From Hyphomicrobiales bacterium (GTDB taxonomy: Bacteria; Pseudomonadota; Alphaproteobacteria; Rhizobiales; CAYWUX01), in assembly GCA_028279265.1 (NCBI GenBank), contig JANQOC010000360.1, forward strand, positions 1-5,594: a DNA stretch of 5,594 bases. The letters are read 5' to 3'. Position numbers and translations under genes: made by a program. The notes beneath the pieces are model-generated. The model was not told the DNA's origin, made no database searches, and saw nothing but the letters and a program-made list of their open reading frames with translations. The first letter of the stretch is position 1. Every line of letters starts with the position of its first letter. Below, piece by piece: positions 5,539 through 5,594 of the stretch.

Positions 5539-5594
5539 GAAGTTCCTTTCGATTTCCGAAAAATTTAGCGTTTATCGCAGGACAAACGGATTTG

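Noticed and set aside
5569..5588. CGTTT/AAACG inverted repeat upstream of the PcaC-like gene as an operator
   Set aside because: Short 5-base arms and only 56 bases of upstream sequence are visible, with no clear -35/-10 pair; not enough to call a promoter or operator.

Overview
The window holds seven consecutive genes, all on the minus strand, so transcription runs from right to left. It looks like part of one catabolic operon of a Gram-negative bacterium. By eye the base composition is moderate (about half G+C), and most genes have a Shine-Dalgarno (SD) site close upstream. The gene families are common in alphaproteobacteria and other proteobacteria, but no taxonomic marker is present, so this placement is tentative.

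Layout in transcription order: (1) a PcaC-like carboxymuconolactone decarboxylase, 5538-5158; (2) a 3-hydroxyisobutyrate dehydrogenase-type oxidoreductase, 5152-4250; (3) a protein made of two tandem DUF1330 domains, 4204-3608; (4) a two-module type I extradiol (VOC) dioxygenase, 3495-2545; (5) a second, divergent 3-hydroxyisobutyrate dehydrogenase-type oxidoreductase, 2468-1593; (6) a fumarylacetoacetate hydrolase (FAH) family enzyme, 1539-643; (7) the first 200 residues of a SAM-dependent O-methyltransferase, from 602 off the left edge. The intergenic gaps are 5, 45, 112, 76, 53 and 40 bases, so no stretch over 300 bases lacks a gene. The 112-base gap before the dioxygenase holds a perfect 10-base palindrome and a strong ribosome-binding site, and is the best place for an internal regulatory site. 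The 76-base gap holds a weak hairpin-like element.

Reading the genes together (inference): the extradiol dioxygenase would open a catechol-type ring, and the FAH-family enzyme would hydrolyse, decarboxylate or isomerise the ring-opened dicarbonyl. The PcaC-like protein would decarboxylate or rearrange a lactone or beta-keto acid. The two dehydrogenases would act on hydroxy-acid or semialdehyde fragments. The DUF1330 and O-methyltransferase roles are unknown. The set matches neither the standard protocatechuate branch (no PcaB, PcaG or PcaH here) nor a standard meta-cleavage operon (no XylF, XylG, hydratase or aldolase here). The window may therefore be part of an uncharacterised aromatic-degradation pathway. 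No mobile element, CRISPR array, tRNA or rRNA was seen.
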